DNA from: Cyanobium sp. Cruz-8D1
GTDB lineage: Bacteria > Cyanobacteriota > Cyanobacteriia > PCC-6307 > Cyanobiaceae
Direction of reading: 5' to 3'
DNA length: 33,612 nucleotides
NCBI RefSeq assembly: GCF_024345975.1
Contig: NZ_JAGQCD010000032.1
Coordinates: 1-33,612 of the forward strand
A program made the position numbers and the translations under genes. Positions within the stretch are counted from its first letter, which is position 1. Each line of letters starts with the position of its first letter. The notes beneath the pieces were generated by a model, which worked only from the letters and a program-made list of their open reading frames with translations, was not told the origin of the DNA and searched no databases. Below are positions 1 to 9,820 of the stretch, one piece after another.

Positions 1-193
1 CACGCCGGCAGAACGCTGCTGGCCTGGATACCGATCCCACTGCGGGATCAGGAGCCCTGCATCCCCAGCCGCGGCGTCCAACGACGGCAGAAACAGCCCT
101 GGTTCACGCGGATTGACCTGCCGCCACAGCCACGCCAGTCCCAACTGCTGGCTGTCGCATGACCGTCTCGGATGAGATGTGTCGGGCAGTCAG
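1..193 (+). mobile_element. End of a probable insertion sequence, left copy (window-terminal inverted repeat)
   Basis: Bases 1-193 are the reverse complement of 33420-33612 at 192 of 193 positions; the only difference is base 128 (A here, C at 33485 on the plus strand of the other copy). Identity stops sharply after base 193, where the DUF4336 gene remnant begins with its N-terminus missing. Reading frame 1 is open from base 1 to a TGA at 160-162, giving a 53-residue C-terminal fragment rich in Arg, Gln and Pro. It is followed by 31 bases to the element tip, whose outward-facing sequence begins CTGACTGCCCGACACATC. An open frame ending just inside a sharp repeat edge is what the 3' end of a transposase gene looks like. 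I do not recognise the family, and no target-site duplication can be tested because only one end of each copy is present. Confidence 0.6.
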
Positions 194-760
194 CCGCAGA
201 CCTACTCCGGCCTGAGCATCGGCACCAGGATGGCCGTCATCTGCCGGCGGCACAGCAACAGACTGGTGGTCGTTTCGCCAATCCAGCCATCTGCTGGGCT
301 CGAACAGGGATTGGCCGCGCTGGGTGTCGTCAGCGATATCGTGGCGCCTAACGCCTTCCACCATCTCTATCTCAAGGCATTCAAACAGCGCTTCCCCCAG
401 GCAGTCCTGTGGGGTGCGGCCTGACGGGGCGCCACACCCTGGGGCCCACAGGGCCGTCACCCCTTCACGAAGTGGCCTTTTGCCACACACCCAGCAGGAC
501 CCCCATCCTCACGGACAGTGCCTTCAACTTCGATGCCTCCGCTCCCTGGCTCACCCGGTTCATCACACGGATAGGCGGCAGTTTCAATCGCCTGGAGCCC
601 ACCATTCTCGAGCGACTGGCCACATCCGACAGGGCTTCCCTGGCCAGGGCCCTGCAAGTTGTCCTGCAGTGGGATGTCGACAGGGTCATCGTGGCCCATG
701 GGGCCATTGTCGAAACGGGCGGCAAGGAGAGCCTCGCCAAGGCCTACATGGCCTTCTCGG
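194..760 (+). pseudogene. Decayed DUF4336 (metallo-hydrolase-like) gene
   Basis: Two stretches in different frames together resemble DUF4336 proteins, a family of unknown function with a metallo-beta-lactamase-like look. Bases about 200-423 (frame 2) give the N-terminal part, with the family-typical IVAPNxFHH-like segment (here IVAPNAFHHLYL) and then VLWGAA followed by TGA. Bases about 463-756 (frame 1) give the C-terminal part, with SRTPILTDSAFNFD and the segment DRVIVAHGAIVETGG. Between them roughly 20 or more family residues are missing and the frame changes. The first residues are cut off by the repeat edge at 193, and the second stretch has no stop of its own before the next gene. The gene is therefore broken in three ways and very probably inactive. 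The family assignment is from memory of the domain pattern. Confidence 0.7.
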
Positions 761-814
761 TGGCAGCCTCGAGCTCTGCACCGGAATCCAACCCATCACA
801 GAAGCCCATCCACC

Positions 815-1795
815 ATGAAAGCCGTTGTCTACGACCGCTACGGGCCGCCCGAGGTGCTGCGCATCGAGGAAATCGCCACACCCACGCCCAAAGACAACGA
901 AATCCTGATCCGGACCCACGTCACGACCGTCACATCAGCGGACTGGCGGCTGAGGAGCCTGACGGTTCCGACGGGCTTCGGACTGATCATGCGGCTGGTG
1001 TTTGGTATTCGAAAACCCAGGCAGCCCATCCTCGGCTCGGAGCTGGCCGGCGTTGTCGCCGCGATCGGCAACGACGTCACCCGATTCAAGGTGGGAGAGA
1101 GGGTGTTCGCCTTCTGCGACGCCCGCATGGGCTGCCATGCCGAAGTCATCTGCCTGCCCCAGGACGGCATGGTGGTGGCCACACCGCCCGGACTCACCGA
1201 CGAAGCAGCCGCCGCCCTCTCCTTTGGCGGAACGACGGCCCTAGATTTCCTACGTCGAGGCAAGGTGCGACAGGGAGACAAGGTGCTCGTCAATGGGGCC
1301 TCCGGAGCGGTGGGCACGGCTGCGGTGCAGCTGGCGAGGCACTTCGGGGCCGAGGTCACCGGGGTGTGCAGCACGGCGAATCGCGATCTGGTCATCGCTT
1401 TAGGCGCGGCCCACGTCATCGACTACACCAAGGTCGATTTCACCCACAACGGTGAAACCTACGACCTGATTGTCGATACGGTCGGCACGGTGAGCTATTC
1501 ACGCTGCAAGCAGTCACTGAAGGATGGGGGGCGCCTGCTGATGGTGGTGGCCGGGTTGCCGGACATGCTGCTGGGCGTGTGGGTGTCGCTGATGAGCCGC
1601 CACATGATCATCGCGGGGCCTGTTGCTGTGAAACGCGACGACCTGCACCAACTGGCGGCACTGGCAGAAGCTGGAGACGTCCAACCGGTGATCGATCGAC
1701 GCTATCCGCTTGAGCAGATTGTGGAAGCCCACCGTTATGTCGACACCGGGCGCAAGAAGGGCAACGTCATCATCGCGATGCAACACCATCACTAG
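815..1795 (+). CDS. Medium-chain NAD(P)-dependent dehydrogenase/quinone oxidoreductase-like
   Basis: A 326-residue protein of the medium-chain dehydrogenase/reductase superfamily. The N-terminal GroES-like half begins MKAVVYDRYGPPEVL, typical of the zinc-independent quinone oxidoreductase branch. The nucleotide-binding half carries GASGAVGTAAVQLA at residues 161-174, followed by a Rossmann fold and a C-terminal region that reads VIDRRYPLEQIVEAHRYV, a common ending in this family. The structural and catalytic zinc cysteine clusters of true alcohol dehydrogenases are not visible, so an NAD(P)H-dependent reduction of a quinone or an unsaturated carbonyl is more likely than zinc alcohol dehydrogenase activity; the substrate is unknown. 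ATG 815 is chosen because the family N-terminus starts there; the frame is open further upstream but that part has no family character. It is the only apparently intact gene in the left accessory strip. Confidence 0.85.
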   Translation: MKAVVYDRYGPPEVLRIEEIATPTPKDNEILIRTHVTTVTSADWRLRSLTVPTGFGLIMRLVFGIRKPRQPILGSELAGVVAAIGNDVTRFKVGERVFAFCDARMGCHAEVICLPQDGMVVATPPGLTDEAAAALSFGGTTALDFLRRGKVRQGDKVLVNGASGAVGTAAVQLARHFGAEVTGVCSTANRDLVIALGAAHVIDYTKVDFTHNGETYDLIVDTVGTVSYSRCKQSLKDGGRLLMVVAGLPDMLLGVWVSLMSRHMIIAGPVAVKRDDLHQLAALAEAGDVQPVIDRRYPLEQIVEAHRYVDTGRKKGNVIIAMQHHH

Positions 1796-1904
1796 GCCAT
1801 GATGTGCGCAATGCCCCGGCTGAACCGCCACCAGGCCAAGGAGCCTGTGGGACACAAAACGCGTCTGCAGTTGCAGACAGAGGAGTAATGCGAAGAAAAC
1901 AGAA

Positions 1905-2120
1905 GGTAAGGACGTGGACTTTCCCTGGCCGATTGCCCGGCTCGTGGCCGTCGCCGACGTGGTGCAGTCCATGGGCGCCCACCGCCCCTACCGTGCCGGC
2001 CTGGGCAGCGGTGCGGCCCTGGCGGAAATCACCAAGAACAAAGCCAAGCTCGACGACACTGATGTGGTGGAGACCTGCCTGCGGCTGTTCAACAGAAAGC
2101 GGTATGTCTGTGGGTGTTGA
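1905..2120 (+). pseudogene. Fragment of an HD-GYP cyclic-di-GMP phosphodiesterase
   Basis: About 70 codons in frame 3, ending at TGA 2118-2120, match the C-terminal end of HD-GYP domains: PIARLVAVADVVQSM, then HRPYR, then ALAEITKNKAKLDDTDVVETCLRLF. HD-GYP proteins hydrolyse cyclic di-GMP. The catalytic HD and GYP motifs lie upstream of this portion in the family and are absent here; the bases between the preceding dehydrogenase and 1905 give no recognisable continuation in any frame. What remains is a relic of perhaps a fifth of a typical protein. A GTG at 1914 could start a short product, but it would lack the active site. Confidence 0.7.
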
Positions 2121-2139
2121 CCCCTGAAGGGAACCTCTG

Positions 2140-2579
2140 ATGACCGCCGGGACCCACCGACCGCTTCGTCTCTTGCCAGGGGTGGATCTGCGCAGGAACT
2201 TGAAGCGATGGCCAAGGCGGATCCGAGGCTCTGGGGCTTCATCGTCTGCGGCATCGGCAGCCTCGAGAGTGCCGTGCTTCGCTTCGCAGATCAAGCCGAA
2301 GCAGTGCTCCTGACAGGTCCGCAGGAAGTGGTGTCGATGGCCGGCAGCGTGAGCTGCGATGGGGCCCACCTGCACTTGGTGGTGGCAGACGCCGTAGAGC
2401 GTACGCGTGGCGGGCAGCTCTGCCACGGTAGCCGGGTGCGAACCACGATGGAAATGCTGCTGATGTGCCCGGAAGGCTGGGCATTGGGCCGGGAGCGGGA
2501 TCCCGCCACCGGCCACCTGGAGCTGACGATCAGCCCATCGCTGCCGCGCCGCCCACCACTTCCAGGATCTCCTGGGTGA
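2140..2579 (+). pseudogene. PCC/DUF296-domain gene with a one-base frameshift
   Basis: ATG 2140 opens a frame reading MTAGTHRPLRLLPGVDLRRNL, which is the usual start of PCC (DUF296) domain proteins, found alone in bacteria and joined to AT-hooks in plants. The continuation, EAMAKADPRLWGFIVCGIGS and onward through HLHLVVADA and GSRVRTTMEM to ERDPATGHLELT, lies in another frame. Adding one G in the run near base 2202 (TTGAAG to TTGGAAG) would join both parts into one protein of about 145 residues. The rest looks well conserved, so this is either a recent mutation or a sequencing error. The 3' end overlaps the 3' end of convergent atpG by 50 bases, so the true stop may have been lost or the overlap may be real. 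The function of stand-alone bacterial PCC proteins is unclear. Confidence 0.65.
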
Positions 2580-3480
2580 TGGCCGCCTGGCGGGCCTTGT
2601 TGTAGTCGAGGGTGAGGGTCTTGGCGAGCGCCTTGGCGTTATCGCTGGCGTTGTTCATGGCCGTCATCCGGCTGGCCAGTTCGCTGGCGGCCGCTTCCTG
2701 GAGGGAGCGCAGCAGCTGGTTGGCCAGATAGAGGGGAAGCAGGGCATTGAGCAACTGCTCGGGGCTCTGCTCAAACACGAAGTCGGGCTGAAGCGACGGC
2801 TCGGCGTTTTCCACCTTGCCCATTTCCACGCCGAGGCGGCCATCGCGGGTGATGAGACGGAAGATCTCGTCATCCGAGCTGGCGATGCCCTGGGGATCGA
2901 GGGGCAGCAGGGTCTGGACCACTGGCTGGGAACTCACCAGGTTGATGAAGCGGGTGAACACGATCTCGACCCGATCGGTGCTGGCCGAAAGAAACTCGGC
3001 CAGCACTTCGTTGGAGATCTCGTTGGCATCCTGGGAAGTGGGCACCTGCTCCAGGCCGGTGAAGGTGGCCCGGATCGGGTAGGAGCGGTTGGTGAAATAG
3101 GTGATGGCCTTGCGGCCCATCAGCACCATGTCGACCGCGAAGCCCTGGCCCTTGAGTTCGGCGAAGCGCTGCTCGGCCCGGCGGATGACGTTGGCGTTGT
3201 AGCCGCCGCAGAGGCCGCGGTCGCCGGTGACAACGAGCAAGGTGATGGTGCCCACCGGACGGCGCTCGGCCAGCAGGGGGGAATCGGACCCCTCAAAGCC
3301 CATGCGGGATTCGAGGTTCTGCAGCACCCGGGCCAGGCGATCGGCGAAGGGGCGGGTGCGCAGCACCTGCTCCTGGGCGCGACGCACCTTGGCGGCGGCC
3401 ACCAGCCGCATGGCTTCGGTGATCTTGCGTGTGTTCTTGACCGAACTGATCCGGTCACGGATTGCCTTGAGATTGGCCAT
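2530..3480 (-). CDS. atpG: ATP synthase gamma subunit
   Basis: A 316-residue gamma chain (also called atpC), the rotating central stalk of F1 that couples proton flow through the thylakoid F0 ring to catalysis in the alpha/beta hexamer. The N-terminus [21 protein letters not shown] and the C-terminal [30 protein letters not shown] are diagnostic. The middle carries the extra segment (about residues 198-235, from [11 protein letters not shown] to VFEQSP) that cyanobacterial and plastid gamma chains have and most bacterial ones lack; no cysteine pair is present there, so plant-type thiol regulation is not expected. It is the last gene of the operon, 13 bases after atpA. No clear terminator follows on the minus strand before the convergent PCC gene. 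Confidence 0.97.
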   Translation of the reverse strand: MANLKAIRDRISSVKNTRKITEAMRLVAAAKVRRAQEQVLRTRPFADRLARVLQNLESRMGFEGSDSPLLAERRPVGTITLLVVTGDRGLCGGYNANVIRRAEQRFAELKGQGFAVDMVLMGRKAITYFTNRSYPIRATFTGLEQVPTSQDANEISNEVLAEFLSASTDRVEIVFTRFINLVSSQPVVQTLLPLDPQGIASSDDEIFRLITRDGRLGVEMGKVENAEPSLQPDFVFEQSPEQLLNALLPLYLANQLLRSLQEAAASELASRMTAMNNASDNAKALAKTLTLDYNKARQAAITQEILEVVGGAAAMG

Positions 3481-3493
3481 GGGTGGAAATTCC

Positions 3494-5011
3494 TCAGGCG
3501 GCGGCCAGCATCGAGGAGGTGACCTCGCGGATGGCCTCCTTGAGCATGGCTTCGGATTCGTCGCTCAGGACCTTGTCGGTCTGAACCTTTTCGATGAACT
3601 CGGGCTTGCTGCTCTTGAGGTACTCGCGCAGCTCACGGGCGAACTGGGGTACCAGTTCCACGGGCACGTCATCGATCAGACCCTTGACGCCTGCATAGAC
3701 CACAGCCACCTGCTCAGCCAGGATCAGGGGGCTGAACTGGGGTTGCTTGAGCAGCTCACGCAGACGTTTGCCCCTGGCCAGCTGGGCCTGGGTGGCGGCA
3801 TCGAGATCGGAGGCGAACTGCGAGAAGGCCGCCAGTTCGTCAAACTGGGCCAGCTCCAGCTTCAGGGTGCCGGCGATCTTCTTGATCGCCTTGGTCTGGG
3901 CGGCGCCGCCCACCCGACTCACCGAAATGCCCACGTTGATGGCAGGCCGCAGGCCGGAGTTGAACAGGTCGGAGCTGAGGAACACCTGGCCGTCGGTGAT
4001 TGAGATCACGTTGGTGGGGATGTAGGCCGAAACATCACCGGCCTGGGTCTCGATGATCGGCAGGGCGGTCATGCTGCCCTTGCCCATGGCGTCGGAGAGC
4101 TTGGCGGCCCGCTCCAGCAGGCGGCTGTGGCAATAGAAGACGTCGCCGGGGTAGGCCTCACGGCCAGGGGGACGGCGCAGCAGCAGGGACATCTGGCGGT
4201 AGGCCTGGGCCTGCTTGGTGAGGTCGTCGTACACCACCAGGGTGGCCTTGCCCTTATACATGAAGGACTCGGCGATGGCCGCACCGGTGTACGGGGCCAG
4301 ATACTGCAAGGCCGCCGCTTCCGAGGCGCTGGCCGCCACCACCACGGTGTAATCCAGGGCGCCGCGCTCACGCAGCACTTCCACCACGTTGGCCACCGAG
4401 GCGTTCTTCTGGCCGATGGCCACGTAGACGCAGACCACGTCCTCACCCTTCTGGTTGAGGATGGTGTCGATGCAGATGGCGGTCTTGCCGGTCTGGCGGT
4501 CGCCGATGATCAGCTCCCGCTGGCCGCGGCCGATGGGGATCATGGCGTCGATGGCCGTGATGCCGGTCTGCATGGGCTCATGCACCGACTTGCGCTGGAT
4601 GATGCCAGGCGCCATCGACTCGATCAGGCGCGTCTCGGTGGTGGGGATCTCACCCTTGCCGTCGATCGGCTGGCCCAGGGCATTCACCACCCGGCCCAGC
4701 ATGGCGTCGCCCACCGGCACCGCCGCGATGCGGCCGGTGGCCTTGACGGTGCTGCCTTCCCGGATGCCCAGGCCTTCTCCCATCAGCACGACGCCGACAT
4801 TGTCGTCTTCCAGGTTCAGCGCCAGGCCCTCGGTGCCGTCCTCAAACAGCACCAGCTCACCGGCCATCACCTGCTCCAGGCCGTAAACCCGGGCGATGCC
4901 ATCCCCGATCTGCAGGACGGTGCCGACGTTGCTGACAGACACCGACTTGTCGTAGTCGGCGATCTGCTTCTTAAGAATGGCGCTGATCTCGTCGGGGCGG
5001 ATGGAAACCAT
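3494..5011 (-). CDS. atpA: ATP synthase alpha subunit
   Basis: A 505-residue alpha chain of F1, the non-catalytic nucleotide-binding partner of beta. The N-terminus [17 protein letters not shown], the P-loop GDRQTGKTA near residue 170, [14 protein letters not shown], and the segment [17 protein letters not shown] ending in the family arginine-containing VSRVGG are all intact. Length is normal for cyanobacteria. It lies 62 bases downstream of atpH (delta) and 13 bases upstream of atpG. As in other cyanobacteria, the beta and epsilon genes are not in this operon and must be elsewhere. Confidence 0.98.
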   Translation of the reverse strand: MVSIRPDEISAILKKQIADYDKSVSVSNVGTVLQIGDGIARVYGLEQVMAGELVLFEDGTEGLALNLEDDNVGVVLMGEGLGIREGSTVKATGRIAAVPVGDAMLGRVVNALGQPIDGKGEIPTTETRLIESMAPGIIQRKSVHEPMQTGITAIDAMIPIGRGQRELIIGDRQTGKTAICIDTILNQKGEDVVCVYVAIGQKNASVANVVEVLRERGALDYTVVVAASASEAAALQYLAPYTGAAIAESFMYKGKATLVVYDDLTKQAQAYRQMSLLLRRPPGREAYPGDVFYCHSRLLERAAKLSDAMGKGSMTALPIIETQAGDVSAYIPTNVISITDGQVFLSSDLFNSGLRPAINVGISVSRVGGAAQTKAIKKIAGTLKLELAQFDELAAFSQFASDLDAATQAQLARGKRLRELLKQPQFSPLILAEQVAVVYAGVKGLIDDVPVELVPQFARELREYLKSSKPEFIEKVQTDKVLSDESEAMLKEAIREVTSSMLAAA

Positions 5012-5073
5012 GGGTGGGAGTCCCCGGAGGGGAGGCGATGAAGTGAGAAGGAGAGAAGAAAGGGAGCGAAGCG

Positions 5074-5622
5074 CTAGCTCACGTTGGCGAGCGTCAGGCC
5101 GAGCCGCCGCACCTGACCGGCGAGGCTGGCGTCGATCACCCGGGAGCCGACGCTGAGGACGAACCCACCGATCAGGGCAGGATCCACCGCGAGGCTGATC
5201 TCCACCTTGTCGGTACCGGCCACGACCTTGGCCTTCTCGGCGAGCAGGGCCTGCTGCTCTTCGCTCAGGGGGCTGGCGGAGGTCACCGTGGCCAGGGCGA
5301 TCTGGTTTTGCTCGCGGTAGAGATCCAGGAGCCGCTCCAGGACGGCATCGAGGAAACCGATCCGCTGGCGGTCGGCCAGCAGCTTGAGCAGGTTGAGGAA
5401 GGACGGGGAGATGCTGCCGCCGAAAAGTTGCTCGAGGGCCGCCTTCTTGCCTTCGACTTCAAGGACGGGGGAGGCCATCGCCTCGCGCAGGTCGCTGGAG
5501 TCGTGCCAGAGGGCCAGGATCGCCCGGGCCTGATCGATCACCGCCTCGGTGTCGCCATTGGCGTCGCAGACCTGGAGGAAAGCGTCGGCGTAGGGCGTGG
5601 TGATGGTGTTAAGCAGAGGCAT
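5074..5622 (-). CDS. atpH: ATP synthase delta subunit
   Basis: A 182-residue delta chain (OSCP-like; also atpD in some cyanobacterial lists), which joins the top of F1 to the peripheral stalk formed by b and b'. It opens with [10 protein letters not shown], a form of the conserved delta N-terminal helix, and ends with the family pattern [28 protein letters not shown]. Its ATG shares one base with the atpF stop codon (TGATG at 5624-5620), so translation is probably coupled to atpF. Confidence 0.95.
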   Translation of the reverse strand: MPLLNTITTPYADAFLQVCDANGDTEAVIDQARAILALWHDSSDLREAMASPVLEVEGKKAALEQLFGGSISPSFLNLLKLLADRQRIGFLDAVLERLLDLYREQNQIALATVTSASPLSEEQQALLAEKAKVVAGTDKVEISLAVDPALIGGFVLSVGSRVIDASLAGQVRRLGLTLANVS

Positions 5623-6161
5623 CAGGCGTTCCCCATCGATTGAATGGAATGATCGATCAGCTGGGCCTGGGTTTTGGCGTCAAGGCGGCCGGGGAGGCTA
5701 GCGAGGGCCTTGGCGATCGCCATCTCGGCGGCCTCGCGCTGCAGCAACTTGCTGACACGGGAGACCTCGGAATCCAGATCGGATTTGGAATCCTGCTTGA
5801 GCCGCGCCATCTCCTCGACAGTGCGCTTCTCGGTCTCGAGGCGGATCGCCTCGGCGCGGACCTTGCCATCGGCGCGGATCTGCTCGGCCCGGGCACGGGC
5901 TTCACCGAGGCTGCTCTGGGCCACAGCGAGGGATGCGCTGGCGGCGCTCAGGCGCTCCTCAGCGTCCTGGAGCTCCCCGAGGATCCGCTCGCGGCGGCGC
6001 TCCAGAATGCCACCGAGGAAGCCCCGCAGAAACCACACCAGACCGGCGATCACGATCGCCAGGTTGATGATGTTGGTCTCGAAGACGTCGAGGTTGAGGC
6101 CGAAGGTGCCGTGGCTGGCAAACAGCGTCGTCAGCGTGGAAAGAAGTGAGGAGGAAGTCAT
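5622..6161 (-). CDS. atpF: ATP synthase b subunit
   Basis: A 179-residue peripheral-stalk subunit. The single membrane helix is near residues 30-48 ([20 protein letters not shown]), preceded by [11 protein letters not shown], the cyanobacterial/plastid signature before the helix. It is followed by a long charged coiled coil rich in Glu, Arg and Ala, [20 protein letters not shown] onward. The start overlaps the atpF' stop by four bases (ATGA), and the stop overlaps the atpH start by one base. Confidence 0.95.
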   Translation of the reverse strand: MTSSSLLSTLTTLFASHGTFGLNLDVFETNIINLAIVIAGLVWFLRGFLGGILERRRERILGELQDAEERLSAASASLAVAQSSLGEARARAEQIRADGKVRAEAIRLETEKRTVEEMARLKQDSKSDLDSEVSRVSKLLQREAAEMAIAKALASLPGRLDAKTQAQLIDHSIQSMGNA

Positions 6162-6640
6162 GAGGCAGGCAGAAGACGGTCGACGATGAGGTCGGCGAGC
6201 CTGTCGGCATCGGCCTCGAGCAGGCTCAGGGCATCGGACCGCTGGGCATCGATCTTGCTGCGGGCGCTCTCGCGGCTGGCGATGGCGTCCGCCTGGGCGA
6301 CAGCCATGGCCTCGCGATACAGACGATCGGAAGCCTGCTCAGCCTCCAGGATCACTTTCTGGGCCTCGAGTCGAGCTCCCTTCAGCTGCTCCTTGAGATC
6401 AGTCTCGAGACGCACGGTCTGGGCCAGCTTCTCCTTGGCCTGGGTGCGGCTGGTGGCGATGTACCCCTCACGGTCCTCCACGGCCTTGCCGACCGGTCGG
6501 AAGAAAAGGCTGTTGAGGATGAAGGTGAGGAGCACCACCTGCAGCGCCATGAGCGGCAGGGTGGCGTCGAGGTCAAACAGACCTCCCTCGGGCGACCCTG
6601 CGGTCGCACCTGCCTCGGCAAGCAGAAGCCAGCTGGTCAT
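6158..6640 (-). CDS. atpF2: ATP synthase b' subunit
   Basis: A 160-residue second b-type stalk subunit (b', also called atpG in cyanobacteria). Photosynthetic organisms build the peripheral stalk from one b and one b' rather than two b chains. The pattern [20 protein letters not shown], then [20 protein letters not shown], with one N-terminal membrane helix at about residues 28-45, is typical of b'. The remainder is a charged coiled coil. It is preceded by a 100-base gap after atpE that contains a strong hairpin (6694-6716). Confidence 0.95.
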   Translation of the reverse strand: MTSWLLLAEAGATAGSPEGGLFDLDATLPLMALQVVLLTFILNSLFFRPVGKAVEDREGYIATSRTQAKEKLAQTVRLETDLKEQLKGARLEAQKVILEAEQASDRLYREAMAVAQADAIASRESARSKIDAQRSDALSLLEADADRLADLIVDRLLPAS

Positions 6641-6693
6641 GGGGCAAAAAGGCGGGCGGTGGTGGAGGCGTGAATGGAGCCGGGGGTGGAGAA

Positions 6694-6716
6694 GGGCCGC
6701 GACGAACGCGCGGCCC
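6694..6716 (-). other. Intercistronic hairpin between atpE and atpF'
   Basis: A perfect 8-base-pair stem, GGGCCGCG (6694-6701) against CGCGGCCC (6709-6716), with a 7-base loop. It lies on the transcript between the genes for subunit c and b', and no U-run follows it in the minus direction, so it is not a normal intrinsic terminator. Subunit c is needed in many more copies than b', and hairpins at such positions can protect the upstream message or cause partial termination. That role here is inferred. Confidence 0.5.
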
Positions 6717-6740
6717 GCTCATCCCCGCGACGGCCTCCGA

Positions 6741-7869
<1,129 letters not shown>

Positions 7870-7927
7870 CGGGGATAGGACCTGGCGGAACGTCGATACA
7901 GCCGAGGCGGCTGGAAAAGATGGGAGA

Positions 7928-8416
7928 TCAGGTGTCGAGGACGGCCTGAACAATCAAGGCGGGTTTGTAGAGGAGGAATCCCACCAGGGCCGGCAGGATT
8001 TCAAGGACGGGAAGCCTGGCGGCCGCAAGCACCAGTACCACCGGCACCAGCAGCTGGGCCTTGCCCACCCCCTTGGTTTCGACGCCGAAGCGGGTCACGC
8101 TGCGGGCCAGGAGCCGGAGATAGAGGAGACCCGCCAGGGCTCCCACCAAGAGACTGAAAGCGGTGGAAAGATCGAACCACAGGGCCGTGATGGGCACCGC
8201 CAGGGCGGTGGCACAGACCGTGGAAAGAAGCATCCGGCGCTGCAGCCGAAGGTAATCGTCCATGCCGTTGTTCACCGTCGACGAAGCGTCGGCGACCTCA
8301 GGCAGGGGAATGGCCTCGCTGGTCGGATGGACTGCGACCTCTTCGGCCGACGTCTCCACGGGGGGGACGGCATCCGGGGAGGGGGTCAGGGCAGCCTGCA
8401 ACCGTCGAGGCTCCAT
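7928..8416 (-). CDS. atpI: ATP synthase protein I (Atp1)
   Basis: A small hydrophobic protein with about four membrane helices (residues roughly 63-80, 85-105, 119-135 and 138-155), first in the atp operon as in other cyanobacteria. Protein I is thought to help c-ring assembly and is not part of the finished enzyme. ATG 8416 gives 162 residues, but the first 50 (acidic and proline-rich) look unlike the family; an internal ATG at 8263 ([13 protein letters not shown]) would give 111 residues matching the usual start. The 31 bases between this gene and the preceding methyltransferase include TGATAAAG on the minus strand, a possible -10 element, which would leave a very short leader to ATG 8416. 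Confidence 0.85.
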   Translation of the reverse strand: MEPRRLQAALTPSPDAVPPVETSAEEVAVHPTSEAIPLPEVADASSTVNNGMDDYLRLQRRMLLSTVCATALAVPITALWFDLSTAFSLLVGALAGLLYLRLLARSVTRFGVETKGVGKAQLLVPVVLVLAAARLPVLEILPALVGFLLYKPALIVQAVLDT

Positions 8417-8447
8417 CTGGGCGTGCGGACTTTATCACTCGGCCCGG

Positions 8448-9671
8448 TCAGGCTCTAAGCAACAGAAGCACCCGCTCCGCCAGCAACCGCCGCGCCGCCG
8501 ACAGCCGCTCTTCGGGGCCCTGGGCCAGGGGAAGCGCCCCGATCGGCGTGCCGGCGGGGGCCGCCTCCAGGGCCTGCATCAGGGCGAGCTCCGGCTCGGT
8601 GATGGTCAGGGGCCCCAGGTCGGGCCCCAGCAAGGCGGTGGACGGCCAACCCCACAGACAACGGTTGCGCTCGCCGCCGGCCGCCAGCAGGGCCGCATCG
8701 CTCCACGCCTCCGGCACCCCCTCCGCTGCCCCGTTGCCGTCCTGGCGCCGCAGGAAGAACTCGAAATGGCTGATGTCGGGATCGAGGCTCTCCACCAGGG
8801 CCCACTGCTGCGCCGGCGGCAGGGCCTGGGCCCGCTCCAGCAGCTCCCCCCGCAGCAACCGGGCCGGATCCCAGACCTCGGGATTGGAGAAACCGGCGAA
8901 GCAAACCCCTGGTTGATCGATGAAACGGAACAGGCGATCCAGGTCGTAGCTGGTCTCCTGGGGGTGGAGATACATGTCGGCGAAGTTGGCATCGGCGGCG
9001 GTGTCGAGGGCCCAGCGCTGCGCGTGATGCCGCCGCAGGCGGTTGGTCTCCGGAAGGGTGGTCAACAGCTCCCGCCCCAGCCGCAGGCCCGCCGGGCCGG
9101 TGCCCACCCCCATCAAGGCCAGGGCCCGCTGGGTGCGATGAATCTCCCAGCGGCCGCCATCGGCATAGAGAAAGAGGTGCAGCAGCCCCCCCGGCCGCAG
9201 CAGGGGCACCAGGGCGCGCAGGCCCAGATCGGGTTGGTCGAGGTGATGCAGCACCCCCACGGAGTTGATGTAATCGAAGGGGCCCTCCCCCGCCAGATCG
9301 AGCAGGCTGCGCTGCTCGATGCGCAGCTCCGTCACCTGGGCGGCCGCCTTGGAGCGGCCGGTCCGCTCCCGGGCCACCGCCAGGGCACCGGCGCTGATAT
9401 CCACCGCCAGCACGGTGGCCCGTGGATTGAGATGGCAGAGGTAGTCGGTGCTCACCCCCGTGCCGCAGCCGGCGTCGAGGATCCGCCAGGGGCGCGGCGC
9501 CGGCGGCAGGCCCCCATCCACGGCCGCCACCACGCTGTCCACGCACCAACGCCAGTTGTATCCAGGAGGCGGGCCGTCCTGGAGGGGATCCCCCGGGTAG
9601 GGGAAACGGTCATAGAAGGCGCTCACCACCGGCGTGGCGGCATCCAGCGGGGCCTCCAGGGGGTGATCCAT
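8448..9671 (-). CDS. Class I SAM-dependent methyltransferase
   Basis: A 407-residue protein with a class I methyltransferase fold at about residues 60-190. Motif I is ILDAGCGTGVSTDYL, the acidic end of strand 2 is VLAVDISAGAL, and the segment FDYINSVGVLHHLDQPDLGLRALVPLLRPGG covers motifs IV-VI of the UbiG/UbiE-like type. The N-terminal AFYDRFPYPGDPLQDG and the long C-terminal region (residues 200-407) do not tell me the substrate. It is transcribed toward the atp operon with 31 bases between, and away from apcE with 149 bases between. Whether it is co-transcribed with the atp genes cannot be told from sequence. The GC-rich ORF of similar length in the next frame is a shadow. Confidence 0.85.
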   Translation of the reverse strand: MDHPLEAPLDAATPVVSAFYDRFPYPGDPLQDGPPPGYNWRWCVDSVVAAVDGGLPPAPRPWRILDAGCGTGVSTDYLCHLNPRATVLAVDISAGALAVARERTGRSKAAAQVTELRIEQRSLLDLAGEGPFDYINSVGVLHHLDQPDLGLRALVPLLRPGGLLHLFLYADGGRWEIHRTQRALALMGVGTGPAGLRLGRELLTTLPETNRLRRHHAQRWALDTAADANFADMYLHPQETSYDLDRLFRFIDQPGVCFAGFSNPEVWDPARLLRGELLERAQALPPAQQWALVESLDPDISHFEFFLRRQDGNGAAEGVPEAWSDAALLAAGGERNRCLWGWPSTALLGPDLGPLTITEPELALMQALEAAPAGTPIGALPLAQGPEERLSAARRLLAERVLLLLRA

Positions 9672-9820
9672 CGGTGCCTTGGTGCAGGGTCAGGGAGCAT
9701 TCCACGGCGCCGGCCGCCGTTCAGCCTGAGCCTCAGGCAAGGCTGCAAACATTTGTTCATCCCCCGCCAGGGGGCCAGGGGGGCAGCCGTAACGTGACCC
9801 AGCCCGGCTCGCTCTCGTTC
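9672..9820. promoter_or_regulatory. Divergent control region between the methyltransferase gene and apcE
   Basis: 149 bases separate the two divergent starts. They contain a perfect palindrome GCCTGAG-C-CTCAGGC at 9724-9738 (7-base arms, one-base centre), followed within ten bases by the AT-richer TGCAAACATTTGTTCATC (9742-9759), which is the likely core promoter region for apcE. No convincing -35/-10 pair can be set. The palindrome is a candidate operator; no known cyanobacterial regulator site is recognised in it. Confidence 0.4.

Noticed and set aside
1796..1904. Coding remnant between the dehydrogenase and the HD-GYP fragment
   Set aside because: Short frames exist but none matches an HD-GYP domain or another family, so nothing is called there.
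9674..9820. Upstream start for apcE adding 49 residues
   Set aside because: The extra segment is not family-like and covers the divergent promoter; ATG 9821 matches the known N-terminus.
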